A stretch of 64,000 nt of DNA. It comes from Saprospiraceae bacterium. Its GTDB lineage: Bacteria > Bacteroidota > Bacteroidia > Chitinophagales > Saprospiraceae. Below, in pieces: positions 54,648 through 63,510 of this stretch; position 1 is the first letter of the stretch, and each line of letters starts with the position of its first letter. Made by a program: the position numbers and the translations under genes. A model generated the notes under the pieces. The model saw only the letters and a list, made by a program, of their open reading frames with translations. It searched no databases and had not been told where the DNA came from. Location: the NCBI GenBank assembly GCA_016714445.1, contig JADJNF010000009.1, positions 186,001 to 250,000 on the forward strand, written 5' to 3'.

Positions 54648-55986
54648 GGCAAATACAATCATCAGAGGTGCAAAAGTGTTTAATCGGGGAGTTGGGAAGT
54701 ATGTTGATATCCTCTTAAAAGACGAAATAATAGAAAAAATTGAACCCAATATTTCAATATTTAATAACTATAACGAAGTAAATGCTGAAGGTAAATGGCT
54801 AATCCCTGGCATCATTGATGATCAGGTACATTTTCGGGAACCCGGACTAACCCACAAAGCAGATATTGCATCTGAATCCCGGGCTGCCATTGCCGGAGGG
54901 GTAACATCTTTTATGGAGATGCCCAATACAAATCCAGCCGCCCTTACTCAGGAATTACTCCAGCAAAAATATGATATTGCACAAAAAACATCTTATGCTA
55001 ATTACTCCTTTTTTATGGGAGCTTCCAACGACAATTATGATGAGGTGATGAAAACGGATGCAAGGCAAGTTTGCGGCATCAAAATATTTATGGGGTCAAG
55101 CACAGGCAATATGCTGGTAGATAATCCTGTTACGCTGGATCATTTATTTGCTAATGTACCCTTACTTATTGCTACCCACTGCGAAGATGAAACCACAATA
55201 AAAGCACAATTCAAATTATTCAAAGAAAAATACGGAAATAATTTGGTGCCATACATGCACCCACTCATAAGAAATGTGGATGGCTGCTACATATCATCAT
55301 CTATGGCAGTAGAAATGGCAAAAAAATATGGAACAAGATTGCATATACTACATATTTCCACTGAAAAAGAACTTGCTTTATTTACCAATCAAATACCCTT
55401 AAAAGATAAAAAAATCACATCAGAAGTATGTGTACATCATTTATATTTCTCAGCAGATGATTACCCTGAGCTCGGTAACCTGATAAAATGTAATCCTGCC
55501 ATCAAAGCCAAGGAAAACAAAGAAGCGCTCTTCCCTGCCCTGTTGGATGATCGGCTGGATATCATTGCCACAGATCACGCACCACACACCTGGGATGAAA
55601 AAAGTTTGCCTTACGAAAAAGCACCATCTGGTTTGCCTTTAGTGCAACATAGCCTCAATATAATGCTCGATTTTTATTTTAAAGGAATGATTTCGATGGA
55701 AAAGATAGTTGAGAAAATGTGCCATGCGCCAGCAGAATGTTTTCGAATAGAAAAAAGAGGATTTGTAGAAGAAGGAATGTATGCGGACATGGTACTGATA
55801 GACCCTAAAGAAAGCTGGCAAATAGCTAAAAACAACATATACTATAAATGTGGATGGTCTCCTTTGGAAGGAAAGGAGGTAAGAGGAAAAATAGATAGCA
55901 CATATGTAAACGGCCATAAAGTGTATGATGGAAATGGTAACTTTATACAAGGATGCGGACATCGATTAATGTTTGACAGAACATAG
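54646..55986 (+). CDS. pyrC: Dihydroorotase
   Basis: Cyclises carbamoyl-aspartate to dihydroorotate in pyrimidine synthesis. The 446-residue amidohydrolase has the metal-site motif IIDDQVHFREPGLTHKADI, with Gln where most families have His (DxHxH); I recall the same variant in other Bacteroidota dihydroorotases, so it need not mean inactivity. Further: AGGVTSFMEMPNTNPA, GIKIFMGSSTGNML with the position of the bridging Lys, ATHCEDE, LHILHIST, DIIATDHAPHTWDEK (metal-binding Asp) and the closing amidohydrolase block WSPLEGKEVRGKI. It is followed at some distance by tRNA-Arg. Confidence 0.95.
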   Translation: MANTIIRGAKVFNRGVGKYVDILLKDEIIEKIEPNISIFNNYNEVNAEGKWLIPGIIDDQVHFREPGLTHKADIASESRAAIAGGVTSFMEMPNTNPAALTQELLQQKYDIAQKTSYANYSFFMGASNDNYDEVMKTDARQVCGIKIFMGSSTGNMLVDNPVTLDHLFANVPLLIATHCEDETTIKAQFKLFKEKYGNNLVPYMHPLIRNVDGCYISSSMAVEMAKKYGTRLHILHISTEKELALFTNQIPLKDKKITSEVCVHHLYFSADDYPELGNLIKCNPAIKAKENKEALFPALLDDRLDIIATDHAPHTWDEKSLPYEKAPSGLPLVQHSLNIMLDFYFKGMISMEKIVEKMCHAPAECFRIEKRGFVEEGMYADMVLIDPKESWQIAKNNIYYKCGWSPLEGKEVRGKIDSTYVNGHKVYDGNGNFIQGCGHRLMFDRT

Positions 55987-56093
55987 GCGAACCTTAAAAG
56001 TGAGTGCAGAACAAAAAAATGTTAATTCTAATTTGTAATATTTTAAATAAAGTTATACATTTGCACCCGATTTGAAGAAATCATATTAGCTAC

Positions 56094-56167
56094 GGTTCCG
56101 TAGCTCAGCTGGATAGAGCAACAGATTTCTAATCTGTGGGTCACAGGTTCGAATCCTGTCGGGATCA
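56094..56167 (+). tRNA. tRNA-Arg (anticodon TCT)
   Basis: A 74-nt cloverleaf: acceptor GGTTCCG / CGGGATC with G-T wobbles, D arm AGCTCAGCTGGATAGAGC, anticodon stem ACAGA / TCTGT around loop TTTCTAA (anticodon TCT at 56128-56130) and T arm ACAGGTTCGAATCCTGT. Discriminator A; CCA is not encoded. It decodes AGA/AGG, the commonly used Arg codons in this AT-rich genome. Confidence 0.97.
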
Positions 56168-56175
56168 CACATTGC

Positions 56176-56226
56176 AACGCCAAACAAGTTAAAATCACAT
56201 CAGATTTCTTGTTTGGCGTTTGTTTT
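56176..56226 (+). terminator. Terminator after tRNA-Arg
   Basis: Perfect 13-base stem AACGCCAAACAAG (56176-56188) / CTTGTTTGGCGTT (56208-56220) with a 19-base loop, followed by TGTTTTT. Confidence 0.85.
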
Positions 56227-56925
56227 TCAGGGAGTTATGAAACTTGAGCGTGCTAAAATTCAAAAAATGGCACATAAAATATAGGCTACCAAAGTCAATT
56301 CTTTACCATTATCGGACATCAATAAGCTACCAGAGTGTGTCAATAACCTATATGCCACTAAGTAAGCTAACTCTATCCAATACATAAAGATTGCCTATTG
56401 ACAGATATCATGTTATGATCATGGTATAATGATCATTTCTATCCTAATTTACCATAAAATAGAAATAGGTAGGTAAAATGCATGTTTATAATATTATGTA
56501 CAGGGATGCTTCGATGTACAATATTAGAAATGTATAAGATTTTGGTTACAGCATGTCAGTTAATTGTTGACATTTTCTTCTTCGTTTCCTATTTGTTAAA
56601 TTAGTTCATTTAACCAATTAACTGTATCAATTCCATATTGTAGCCTTAATAGTTAATCATTTTGAAATAGGTAAGCTTATTGAAAAATTATGAGAAATGG
56701 TAGATGGAATAATTGTTTTTGGTAAAGCAATTGTTTGGGATTAATAATAATATGATTCTGTTAATAATTGAAATAACTTAGGATTAGTAATAAGATGAAA
56801 TATATCCAAGTAATGCCATTTGCTATAATTACTATAGAATGACCTTTTTTTACTAAATTAGTGCCCAAATATTAAATGATTGTAAATTTTTTATTGCAAA
56901 ATCATTAACATTTAAAATAAATAGA

Positions 56926-56933
56926 TATATTTG
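56926..56933 (+). promoter_or_regulatory. -7 promoter element of the LacI gene
   Basis: TATATTTG matches TAnnTTTG; an operator-like site immediately follows, so transcription should be blocked by the repressor bound at the start site. Confidence 0.65.
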
Positions 56934-56934
56934 C

Positions 56935-56946
56935 GCAAACGATTGT
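56935..56946 (+). promoter_or_regulatory. Probable LacI-type operator (autoregulation)
   Basis: GCAAACGATTGT, an imperfect palindrome sharing 10 of 12 bases with the perfect palindrome at 57999-58010. It begins right after the -7 element, consistent with autorepression. Confidence 0.55.
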
Positions 56947-56952
56947 TCTAAA

Positions 56953-57981
56953 ATGAATAAATCCAAAACCATTAAAGACATTTCCAGAGAAGCCAACGTC
57001 TCTACAACTACAGTATCCAGGGTACTGAACGGAATGTCTCGTGAGTATAGGATAAGTGAAAAAACAGAACATCTTGTTTTACATACAGCCCAAAAACTTA
57101 AATATAGACCCAATCATACTGCCGTCAGCCTTCGTTTACAAAAAAGTAATTTAATAGGATTATTAATTCCTGATCTTTCCAACCCTTTCTTTTCTAATAT
57201 AGCTAGTATAGTGAGCCTAGAGCTCAGGAAGAGAGGTTTTTCTGTGATAGTAACTGATTGTTACGAAGATGAAAAAACTGAAATCGAAGTTGTTGACTTG
57301 TTGCAAGATAGACGCATCGATGGCTTGTTAGTGATGCCTTCAGGAGCGAATCCGGAACATTTGGTAGCATTGTATAAAATGCATGTTCCTGTGGTTTGTA
57401 TAGACAGATATTTTACTTCAGCCGAGTTACCATATGTTGCTACTCATAATTATAAAGGAGCATATGAAACAACTCAGTATCTTATCAGCTGTGGGCATGA
57501 AAAAATAGTATGTATTCAAGGAGTTCCACATGTAATGCCTAATATCCAACGAGTTAAGGGCTATTTAGATGCAATGATGGATGCAGGACTGCAAAATTAT
57601 AGCTTTGTTACAGGTAATAATTTTTCTCAAGAAAATGGGTATCTAGAAACAAAATTATTACTTCAAAAAGAAGCAGAAAGGCCAACAGCCATTTTTTGTT
57701 TAAGTAATACTATTCTATTAGGTGTTTTGAAGTCAACCAGAGAAGAAGGTCTGAAAATTCCAAATGATATATCATTAGTTACTTTTGATGATGCAGAATA
57801 TTTAAAATTTCTGAAGCCAGCGATTACAAGTGTATCTCAGCCAGTTTTAGAAATTGCCAAAATGAGTATCAAAATATTATTTAAAATGATGGACCAAAAA
57901 GAAAATAAAGAAGCATGGGATCCAGAGCAAATTTTACTGAGTCCAACCATCATTTTTAGAAAATCAGTAAGAAATATATAA
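56953..57981 (+). CDS. LacI family transcriptional regulator
   Basis: A 342-residue repressor. The N-terminal helix-turn-helix is KTIKDISREANVSTTTVSRVLNG (about 4-26, cited in part), followed by the hinge helix region NHTAVSLRLQKSN and a periplasmic-binding-protein-like core (LIGLLIPDLSNPFFSNIAS at about 68, IDGLLVMPSGA, VVCIDRYFTSAELPYV, SLVTFDDAEYLKFLKPAITSVSQP). The ligand-binding pocket is probably for a sugar, given the downstream ribokinase and SusCD genes. It likely controls itself and the locus through the two related palindromic sites. Confidence 0.93.
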   Translation: MNKSKTIKDISREANVSTTTVSRVLNGMSREYRISEKTEHLVLHTAQKLKYRPNHTAVSLRLQKSNLIGLLIPDLSNPFFSNIASIVSLELRKRGFSVIVTDCYEDEKTEIEVVDLLQDRRIDGLLVMPSGANPEHLVALYKMHVPVVCIDRYFTSAELPYVATHNYKGAYETTQYLISCGHEKIVCIQGVPHVMPNIQRVKGYLDAMMDAGLQNYSFVTGNNFSQENGYLETKLLLQKEAERPTAIFCLSNTILLGVLKSTREEGLKIPNDISLVTFDDAEYLKFLKPAITSVSQPVLEIAKMSIKILFKMMDQKENKEAWDPEQILLSPTIIFRKSVRNI

Positions 57982-57998
57982 TTTTTTTATTAAAAAGC

Positions 57999-58010
57999 AC
58001 AATCGATTGT
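57999..58010 (+). promoter_or_regulatory. Perfect palindromic operator upstream of ribokinase
   Basis: ACAATCGATTGT, a 12-base perfect palindrome, 15 bases before the ribokinase ATG in the 44-base spacer after the LacI gene; the same core occurs at the LacI-gene promoter. CG-centred palindromes of this kind are typical LacI-family sites. Confidence 0.7.
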
Positions 58011-58025
58011 CCTAAACTTTAATTT

Positions 58026-58988
58026 ATGTTAAATATCAAAATAAACGAAACAAAGGTCAACAACAAGCACATTGTCGTTGTAGGTAGTACAAATACAGAT
58101 ATGGTGGTCAGAAGTTCTCATTTACCAAAGGCTGGAGAAACGGTTTTGGGAGGAGAATTCATGATGCTACCTGGTGGAAAAGGAGCCAACCAAGCTGTTA
58201 CAATTGCCCGTTTAGGTGGTAATGTGCATTTTATTACAAAGTTAGGGAATGATATATTTGGAGCACAGTCAAAATTAAATTTAGAAAAGGAAGGAGTCCT
58301 GGTGGATTACGTTTTTTGCGATGATGTCCATCCTTCAGGAGTTGCTTTGATTAGTGTAGATGACAATGGTGAAAACTCAATTGTAGTAGCACCTGGAGCA
58401 AATGCTCAATTAGGGATAGATGAGGTAAATAAAGCAAAATCTTGCATACTTGCAGCAGAAATCATTTTGATGCAACTTGAAATACCAATAACCACAGTCG
58501 AGTCAGTCAAACAAATGGCACTGAATATGAATAAAAAGGTAATTTTAAATCCTGCACCGGCGTGTCATTTGCCTGATGCAGTGTTAAATGGACTTTATCT
58601 GATTACACCTAATCACAATGAAGTGGAAATCCTTACTGGTTTGACCATTTCAGACGAACATTCTTGCGAAAAAGCATCACAATACCTAAAAAATAAAGGT
58701 GTTCAAAATGTAATTATTACGCTTGGTTCAAAGGGGGCTTATTTAAGTTCAGAAGCATTTTCGGGCATGATAAATACAATTGAATTTAATGTCGTAGATA
58801 CTACAGGTGCTGGTGACGCATTTAATGGTTCTATAGCTTTTGCATTATCTCAAGACATGAACCTTGAATCAGCGGTACGTTATGCCAATTTGGTAGCAGG
58901 ATTGTCTGTAACAAAGCTTGGAGCTCAAGCATCAGTACCTTATCCTTCAGAATTGGAAATGGAATTAAAAAATGCAAAGTCTTTTTAA
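58026..58988 (+). CDS. rbsK: Ribokinase
   Basis: Phosphorylates D-ribose to ribose 5-phosphate. The 320-residue PfkB-family product shows VVVGSTNTDMVVRSSHLPKAGETV (cited in part), the GGKGANQAVTIARLGG signature (about 52-67), ILMQLEIP, NPAPACHLPD, TPNHNEVEIL and DTTGAGDAFNGSIAFALS with the catalytic Asp (about 260). About 15 extra residues precede the usual start, and an internal ATG is not available, so the longer form is kept. It sits between the regulator and SusC genes, implying that the imported compound yields ribose. Confidence 0.92.
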   Translation: MLNIKINETKVNNKHIVVVGSTNTDMVVRSSHLPKAGETVLGGEFMMLPGGKGANQAVTIARLGGNVHFITKLGNDIFGAQSKLNLEKEGVLVDYVFCDDVHPSGVALISVDDNGENSIVVAPGANAQLGIDEVNKAKSCILAAEIILMQLEIPITTVESVKQMALNMNKKVILNPAPACHLPDAVLNGLYLITPNHNEVEILTGLTISDEHSCEKASQYLKNKGVQNVIITLGSKGAYLSSEAFSGMINTIEFNVVDTTGAGDAFNGSIAFALSQDMNLESAVRYANLVAGLSVTKLGAQASVPYPSELEMELKNAKSF

Positions 58989-59012
58989 ATTAATGATATA
59001 AAAGAAAAATAT

Positions 59013-61964
59013 ATGGCCACATTAAATTTTAACATTCCAATTCAATTTAAATCGTTGGGTGTTTTATTCATATTTTTATTATTTCTTCCTCTTACAAGTT
59101 TGCAAGCACAAGAAATTTCCCTCGTAAAAATAACCGGAACAGTCACAGATGCTTCGGATAATAAATTTCTTTCCTACGTAGCTGTAGTAATTGGGGATAA
59201 AGGAGTATATACAGATGATTTTGGAAAATATGAAATTGAAGGCACCGTTGGGTCGACTATCATTTTCTCAAGTATCGGTTATAATACAAAGAAAGTTGTT
59301 ATCGCTGACGAAAAAGTGATAAATATTATATTGGAACCTTCAGCAACCTTGCTTCAGGAAGCGATGATCATCGGATATGGGACGACAACAAAAAAAGAAG
59401 TAACAGGCGCGACTGCAACGATTAAATCACGTGACTTTAATAAAGGTGTATTTACAGATGCTATGGGACTCTTACAAGGAAAAGTTGCAGGTTTAACTAT
59501 CCTAAATCCTAATGGTGCTGACCCATTAGCTACTTTTAAAATTATCCTTCGAGGTACAAATACACTTACTTCTGGCCAAGGACCGTTGATTATTATAGAT
59601 GGAGTAGCAGGTGGTGATCTTAGAAATATAAATTTTGAAGAAGTAGAATCTTTTGATGTTTTAAAAGATGGTGCAGCAGCAGCTATATATGGTACAAGAG
59701 GTACGAATGGTGTGATCATTATAACAACTAAAAGAGCAAGATCTGGAAGAGCAGTCATCGAGTTTTCAAGTCAAGTTATTGCGCAAGTAAATCCGCGAAG
59801 AGTCAAGTCACTTGATGCTCAAGAATTTAAATATGCTATCGAAAACTTTGTTCCATCAAGGACTTCTAGTTTATTAGGTGCTGAAACAGATTGGTTTTCT
59901 GAAATAACTAGAAAAATGCCACTTTCTCAGCGATATAGCTTAGCGATCTCAGGTGGTGCAGAACATTTCTCTCATCGTACTACTCTTAATACGGAACAAA
60001 ATGAAGGTTTATTAAAAGATAATGAGGTCAAGAAATACCTTTTTAAAACAAACATTAAACAGACTGCATTCGATGATTTACTTAGCATTGATTATAATCT
60101 TAGTGTTAGATCGAGTACATATTCACCAGCAAATTATAATTTGTTTTTTCAAGCATTTACACATAATCCGACGCAGCCAGTCTATGATCCTAGTAATGTT
60201 GCCGCGGGTGGTTACTCACAGCGACAAGCGATAGATTATTACAATCCTGTTGCAAGCTTAAACGAAAGAGTTCGTTCTGGGAGCACTACTGTGATAGCGC
60301 CAAATGCTACCGCTACATTGAAATTATTTGAAGGAATAACTTGGAATAATTTTATATCATATGAATTGGGAACTTCCAAAGAATCATCTTATAAAACAAA
60401 ATATTTTCCAAGTATCATAGGCAGAGGTGGAGAAGCTGAGCTCAATAATAGTGATGTGTTCAATCTCCAATACGAAAGTACGGTTGGGTATAAAAAAAGT
60501 TTTAAAAATCATAGTTTAAATGCTATTGCAGGTTATTCTTACCAAAAGAATGGGGGAACGAGTAGTTATATCGTAAATTCAAATTTTGATACAGATATAT
60601 ATGGCCCAAATAATATAGGCGCAGGATTTAATCTTCGAGAAGGAAATGCAGAGATTGGAAGTTATCGATATGAAAGCAAACTTATCGCATTTTTTGGTCG
60701 GGTAATGTATAATTATAGTGATAAATATCTTGCTTCTGTATCGATACGAAGAGAAGGCTCTTCAAAATTTGGCAATAATAATAAATGGGGAATTTTTCCC
60801 GCAGTCAGTTTAGGATGGAGAATAAATCAGGAAAAATTCATGGAAAAGGTGTCATGGATTGATGAATTAAAACTTCGTGTAGGGTATGGAGTGACGGGTA
60901 ATCAAGATTTTAGTCCATATCGTTCTCAAGTTTTATTCGGGAGAGCAGGTCGTTTTTACTATAACGGAGAATGGATAAATACCTATCAGCCTGTGACAAA
61001 CCCAAATCCTGACTTAAGATGGGAGAAAAAGGAAGAAATAAATATCGGGATAGATTTTTCTATATTTAAACGACGATTGAGTGGCTCATTGGATCTATAT
61101 TCCCGAACGAGTAAAGATCTATTATATTCTTATAATGTATCAGTGCCACCGTATTTGTACAATCAGTTATTTACGAACGTAGGCGATATCAATAATCGTG
61201 GTATCGAACTTTCTTTGAATGGTTTGATAATGAAAAGGAAGGATTTTGAATGGAATGGTATCCTTACCTACAGTACAAATGTTAATAAACTGGTTAAGAT
61301 TTCTAATGAAGAATTTAAAGAAACATCTTATGATGTAGCTTGGCTTGGTGGTTCAGTTCCTCTTTTCTCCCAAAAAGTAAGAGAAGGAAGTAGTCTTGGT
61401 ACATTCTATGGACCTGTATGGCTGGGTGTTGATGAAAGTGGGTTTGACCGACTTAAGAATGCAAATCCTGTAGGTGCTGTTAATCCGGAAAACTGGGAAG
61501 ACATCGGTAGTGCTTATCCTATTGCCATCATAGGTATTACAAATGCATTTACGTACAAAGACTGGGGCTTAAATTTTGCAATGAGATCAAATATTGGTGG
61601 AAAAGTACTGAATATGTACCGTCTATACCATGAAAACTGGTCTGCTATCGGAACTAAGAATATCATAAGTACTCAATTAGATAATCCTGAATTTACTGGA
61701 ATTACTCAGTACTCTTCTAAATATTTAGAAAGTGCTACATTTTTAAAATTAGACAACGTGTCTTTTACATACAAAGTACCTACAAAAATAAAATATATTT
61801 CATCAATGGATCTCTCTTTGTCAGCCCAAAACGTATTTATATTAACCAAGTACAAAGGGTTAGATCCAGAAGTAAATCTAAGCGGTCTGGAACCAGGCAT
61901 AGAAAGTTTATCATATTATCCAAGAACGACCACAATTGCTTTTGGAATAAATGTAATTTTTTAA
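59013..61964 (+). CDS. SusC/RagA-type TonB-linked outer-membrane transporter
   Basis: A 983-residue TonB-dependent outer-membrane protein. Signal peptide ends ...LPLTSLQAQ (about 33). Next is a carboxypeptidase-regulatory-like beta-sandwich (VTDASDNKFLSYVAVVIGDKGVYTDDFGKYEI, cited in part), a plug domain (EAMIIGYGTTTKKEVTGATATIKS, cited in part; IIDGVAGGDLRNINFEEVESFDVLKDGAAAAIYGTRGTNGVIIITTK, cited in part) and a 22-strand barrel ending in ...TIAFGINVIF, the outer-membrane Phe signature. With the SusD partner it would bind and import a ribose-containing nutrient; the substrate is inferred from the neighbours. Confidence 0.94.
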   Translation: MATLNFNIPIQFKSLGVLFIFLLFLPLTSLQAQEISLVKITGTVTDASDNKFLSYVAVVIGDKGVYTDDFGKYEIEGTVGSTIIFSSIGYNTKKVVIADEKVINIILEPSATLLQEAMIIGYGTTTKKEVTGATATIKSRDFNKGVFTDAMGLLQGKVAGLTILNPNGADPLATFKIILRGTNTLTSGQGPLIIIDGVAGGDLRNINFEEVESFDVLKDGAAAAIYGTRGTNGVIIITTKRARSGRAVIEFSSQVIAQVNPRRVKSLDAQEFKYAIENFVPSRTSSLLGAETDWFSEITRKMPLSQRYSLAISGGAEHFSHRTTLNTEQNEGLLKDNEVKKYLFKTNIKQTAFDDLLSIDYNLSVRSSTYSPANYNLFFQAFTHNPTQPVYDPSNVAAGGYSQRQAIDYYNPVASLNERVRSGSTTVIAPNATATLKLFEGITWNNFISYELGTSKESSYKTKYFPSIIGRGGEAELNNSDVFNLQYESTVGYKKSFKNHSLNAIAGYSYQKNGGTSSYIVNSNFDTDIYGPNNIGAGFNLREGNAEIGSYRYESKLIAFFGRVMYNYSDKYLASVSIRREGSSKFGNNNKWGIFPAVSLGWRINQEKFMEKVSWIDELKLRVGYGVTGNQDFSPYRSQVLFGRAGRFYYNGEWINTYQPVTNPNPDLRWEKKEEINIGIDFSIFKRRLSGSLDLYSRTSKDLLYSYNVSVPPYLYNQLFTNVGDINNRGIELSLNGLIMKRKDFEWNGILTYSTNVNKLVKISNEEFKETSYDVAWLGGSVPLFSQKVREGSSLGTFYGPVWLGVDESGFDRLKNANPVGAVNPENWEDIGSAYPIAIIGITNAFTYKDWGLNFAMRSNIGGKVLNMYRLYHENWSAIGTKNIISTQLDNPEFTGITQYSSKYLESATFLKLDNVSFTYKVPTKIKYISSMDLSLSAQNVFILTKYKGLDPEVNLSGLEPGIESLSYYPRTTTIAFGINVIF

Positions 61965-61987
61965 AAATATATCAAAAATTTAGAAAT

Positions 61988-63508
61988 ATGAATGCATTCA
62001 CAAAAATAAAATTGGTAGTGACAGTGGTAATCATATCATTATTATCATGCACAAATCTTGACGAAAATGTGTATTCTAGTATTCCGATAGATAAATTTTT
62101 CCAAAACGAAAGGGAAGTTTTGATGAATGCAGGAAGAGCATATACCAAACTGCAAAAATACCCTGAAGAATTTGGATTATGGTCGCTTACAGAGCTTGCA
62201 AGCGATGAAATGGTGGCGCCAGGTAGAGACGACGGACAAGTTTGGGATAATGGTCGTTGGCATGAGTTACATACACATGCATATACGCCGACTAACAAAA
62301 TAAATAATGTAGCCTGGGACTATGTATTTGAAGGAATAAGTGCTTGTAATGAAGTATTGTTCGAAACAGAGTCTTCTCCATTAGTTTTTGAAGGTAAAGG
62401 TAAAATAGCCGCTGAAATAAAAATTCTACTGGCTTATTTTTACTATTGTGCGATAGATAATTGGGGAAATATTCCTTTTGCAACAGATTTTACAAGTAAA
62501 GAATTGCCACTTCAAAGGGACCGATCATTTGTATATTCATTTATCATCGATGAAATAAATTCAAATGTTGACAAATTGGAAGATGTACCCAATGCTTCAA
62601 ATTATGGGCGAGTCACGAAAGCAATGGCATATACACTACTTGCAAAAATGTATCTCAATGCAAAAGAATGGATCGGGTCAGACAAATGGGCTGAGTGTGT
62701 AGCTGCTTGTGACAAAGTAATCGCATTAAACACATTAAAAATTGAGGATGATTTTTTTACCAATTTCAAAGTGCGAAATGAAGTATCAAGGGAAAATATT
62801 TTTGTTATCCCGATGCATCCAATACATACCAGAGATCGATTTTACTGGCAACAATTGACTTTAAACGATGCGAGTCGTGGTACATTTAATTTTGTAGGTC
62901 AAATGTGGGATGAGTTTATCCTTGAACCAGGGTTTTTAGACAAGTTCAGTATAAATGATATTAGAAAAAAATCCTTTCTCTTTGGGCAACAATTTGATAA
63001 AGCTGGAAACCCAATTGTGTTTATTGAAAACGGAATAGAAGTGCCATTTATATACACACCTACAGTCGGTAATTACAACTCAAGAAAGAGATGGGAAGGT
63101 GCTCGATGTGCAAAATATGAATATCAACCGAATCTTCAATATTATGTAGAAGAAATGGATAATGATTTTGTTTTATTCAGGTACGCCGATGTCTTGTACA
63201 CAAAATTAGAAGCGCTGTGGAAGTTGGGTCGAGCTGGAGAGATGATTAATGACCCTGAATTGCAGAAAATACGTACTCGAGCTGGATTAGCTCCTTATGC
63301 TGTATCAGAATTGACCACATCAGAGTTACTAGACGAGTTTGGAAGAGAGTTCGCTTGGGAAGGACGTCGTAGACAAGACCAAATTCGTTTAGGAAATTGG
63401 GGCGCTACATGGTGGAATAAACCAACATCTTCTGCATCCAAAAAGTTATTCCTAATTCCTCAAACTGTATTAAGCGCCAACTTTAATCTCGTACAAAACC
63501 CACAATAA
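61988..63508 (+). CDS. SusD/RagB-type outer-membrane nutrient-binding lipoprotein
   Basis: A 506-residue lipoprotein with lipobox LLSC (Cys at about 21). SusD marks: LDENVYSSIPIDKFFQNEREVLMNAGRAYTKLQ (cited in part), TPTNKINNVAWDYVFEGISACNEVL, AEIKILLAYFYYCAIDNWGNIPFATDF (cited in part), GRVTKAMAYTLLAKMYLNAKEW and the RYADVLYTKLEALWKLGRAGE and EFAWEGRRRQDQIRLG blocks of the C-terminal half (cited in part). It acts as the lid of the SusC transporter. A 23-base gap follows SusC, so it is co-transcribed. Confidence 0.94.
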   Translation: MNAFTKIKLVVTVVIISLLSCTNLDENVYSSIPIDKFFQNEREVLMNAGRAYTKLQKYPEEFGLWSLTELASDEMVAPGRDDGQVWDNGRWHELHTHAYTPTNKINNVAWDYVFEGISACNEVLFETESSPLVFEGKGKIAAEIKILLAYFYYCAIDNWGNIPFATDFTSKELPLQRDRSFVYSFIIDEINSNVDKLEDVPNASNYGRVTKAMAYTLLAKMYLNAKEWIGSDKWAECVAACDKVIALNTLKIEDDFFTNFKVRNEVSRENIFVIPMHPIHTRDRFYWQQLTLNDASRGTFNFVGQMWDEFILEPGFLDKFSINDIRKKSFLFGQQFDKAGNPIVFIENGIEVPFIYTPTVGNYNSRKRWEGARCAKYEYQPNLQYYVEEMDNDFVLFRYADVLYTKLEALWKLGRAGEMINDPELQKIRTRAGLAPYAVSELTTSELLDEFGREFAWEGRRRQDQIRLGNWGATWWNKPTSSASKKLFLIPQTVLSANFNLVQNPQ

Positions 63509-63510
63509 TC

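Larger units (their letters stand above)
56168..56952. other. Intergenic region between tRNA-Arg and the LacI gene
   Basis: A 785-base spacer. It begins with the tRNA terminator (56176-56226) and ends with the LacI-gene promoter and operator-like site. In between it is AT-rich with short repeats of TAGGTAGG- and ATGATCAT-type but no coding frame. Sites next to tRNA genes often host integrations; no attachment duplication of the tRNA 3' end was found here. Confidence 0.55.

Noticed and set aside
54826..54846. Gln in place of the first metal-binding His of dihydroorotase
   Set aside because: Looked like a lost catalytic residue, but the same DDQVHFREPG variant is, as I recall, normal in Bacteroidota enzymes, and all other motifs are intact.
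56094..57000. tRNA-Arg as an integration site for a mobile element carrying the ribose-type locus
   Set aside because: No integrase gene and no duplicated tRNA 3' end were found in the window.
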